6,046 nt of DNA from Sediminibacterium sp. (lineage in GTDB: Bacteria > Bacteroidota > Bacteroidia > Chitinophagales > Chitinophagaceae), in contig JAURIP010000100.1 in NCBI GenBank assembly GCA_030832695.1, positions 1 to 6,046 on the forward strand, read 5' to 3'. The position numbers and the translations under genes are program-made. Numbering within the stretch: position 1 is the first letter of the stretch; every line of letters begins with the position of its first letter. Below, piece by piece: positions 5,086 through 6,046 of this stretch. The notes beneath the pieces are model-generated. The model worked only from the letters and a program-made list of their open reading frames with translations, was not told the DNA's origin and did not search any database.

Positions 5086-5988
5086 TTAAATAAGTTTATA
5101 GTTCTTGTACTCGCCAAATTTAAAACCAATAAGATCTTCTATTGGCTGTATTAGGCGATCTTTTAATTTCCATCTTGCTTTACTTTTATCAAAAGTATAT
5201 TCCCAGTTTTGCGCATTTACTTTTTCCTGCATATAACAGGGGTGTTCCCCTTTAAATAAAATAACTCGATCAACAATATTCGAATCATAGTTGATTTTAT
5301 TTAATTGTTTTTCAACTTCCTCTTTCTCCAAATATTGTTCCCCAAACAATTGGGCTTTCTTTCTAAATGCTGCAGGTGGTCTTACACCATTGTAATGATA
5401 AACAACTGCATCCACTAATTTAACGCGCAGCTTTTCCCCTTTGTCCGTGTTATTTCTATACCCATCTTTAGATTTGTACTTTCTAAATCCTTGCGAGTCT
5501 CTATATGATCTAACACCCAAATTATTTCGAAAAACACGCACTTCAAAATTATGTACTCTTCTAGAATTTCTGTGGTAATTGTACCCGCCCCAAAAATGTA
5601 AAAATGGTAAAATAAAGCCATCCAAACTACTATCAGCATCGTATTGGTCTATTGCCTTTTTTATATGATCGATTTGTTTTTCATGTATCACCTCGTCTGC
5701 TTGAATATGAAATGCCCAATCACCCGTTATTTGATCTAATGCTATATTAGTTTGTTGCGCAAAAATCTTACCGCCAGTTTTTAAATTTGGATCCCAGATG
5801 GTATCTATTATTCGAATCTTGTCTGAGTTTAAGTTGATGATTGCTTCTCTAGTGCCATCATTAGAATCGCCCACGGCAATTACAAATTCATCGCATATGG
5901 GCAATGCCGATTTAATGGCTTCTAAAAAAGGGACTCCGTAATCAAACCCATTTCTTACATAACTAAATCCCGAAATTTTCATTTCCAT
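5086..5988 (-). CDS. GT2-like glycosyltransferase
   Basis: A 300-residue protein with a GT-A-type nucleotide-sugar-binding half. The N-terminus FSYVRNG (8-14), the loop GDSNDGTRE (40-48) and IQADEV (95-100) match the order of the nucleotide-binding loop and the DxD-like metal site of family 2 glycosyltransferases; D98 and E99 are the probable metal-site residues. The acceptor side contains a Trp/Tyr/His-rich block (FWGGYNYHRNSRRVHNFEVR, 132-151) and VVYHYNGVRPP (195-205). The C-terminal 80 residues are Lys/Glu-rich and of unknown role. There is no membrane segment, so the enzyme is probably cytoplasmic or peripheral. It would transfer a sugar to a glycan, lipid or protein acceptor that cannot be named. 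The start could be ATG at 5988 or the in-frame ATG two codons later. The 58 bases upstream that are visible contain no exact TAnnTTTG box. It leads into MeaB on the same strand. Confidence 0.88.
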   Translation of the reverse strand: MEMKISGFSYVRNGFDYGVPFLEAIKSALPICDEFVIAVGDSNDGTREAIINLNSDKIRIIDTIWDPNLKTGGKIFAQQTNIALDQITGDWAFHIQADEVIHEKQIDHIKKAIDQYDADSSLDGFILPFLHFWGGYNYHRNSRRVHNFEVRVFRNNLGVRSYRDSQGFRKYKSKDGYRNNTDKGEKLRVKLVDAVVYHYNGVRPPAAFRKKAQLFGEQYLEKEEVEKQLNKINYDSNIVDRVILFKGEHPCYMQEKVNAQNWEYTFDKSKARWKLKDRLIQPIEDLIGFKFGEYKNYKLI

Positions 5989-6046
5989 TTATTTTGTATA
6001 CCAAATAACCGAAAACTTTTGCAACTTGCCTATTGTTTTACCTAAA

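Noticed and set aside
5415..5639. Minus-strand open frame of 74 codons within the glycosyltransferase
   Set aside because: Alternate frame of a recognised gene with no features of its own.

Overview
The window looks like an ordinary chromosomal stretch from a member of the Bacteroidota, probably a Chitinophagaceae-like organism. Four things point there: AT-rich DNA; starts without Shine-Dalgarno sequences but with A/T-rich leaders; two upstream regions with the Bacteroidota -7 box TAnnTTTG; and a gene set (DUF4286-type protein, Bacteroidota-style HU, ribosomal protein THX, small CxxC membrane protein) typical of that phylum. The family-level placement is inference from protein flavour only.

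Layout. Positions 1-2281 (+) carry three closely packed genes: the 3' part of an unrecognised gene (1-1188), exodeoxyribonuclease III (1201-1971) and a small DUF4286-like protein (1979-2281). The gaps of 12 and 7 bases suggest one transcript. Positions 2282-2544 are a 263-base non-coding stretch with a long imperfect inverted repeat, three copies of the heptamer TTGAAAC (one inverted) and a good promoter for the HU gene (2545-2814). HU ends in a hairpin terminator whose T-tract overlaps the -7 box of the next gene, a 44-residue ribosomal protein THX gene (2936-3070). THX has its own strong terminator. A 67-residue membrane protein with a CxxC motif (3178-3381) and an FkbM-type methyltransferase (3442-4170) follow on the same strand.

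The last third is on the minus strand: a GT2-like glycosyltransferase (5988-5086) and, 9 bases downstream, the MeaB/ArgK GTPase (5076-4174). MeaB runs convergently into the methyltransferase gene with only 3 bases between the stop codons.

How the genes fit together: DNA repair (ExoIII), nucleoid structure (HU) and ribosome assembly (THX) are housekeeping. The glycosyltransferase and FkbM methyltransferase could both act on surface glycans. MeaB protects B12-dependent methylmalonyl-CoA mutase, which is not in the window. I see no mobile element, CRISPR array, tRNA, rRNA or defence system, and no convincing novel multi-gene system. The points most worth a second look are the HU upstream region, the terminator/promoter overlap before THX, the small CxxC protein and the unrecognised first gene.
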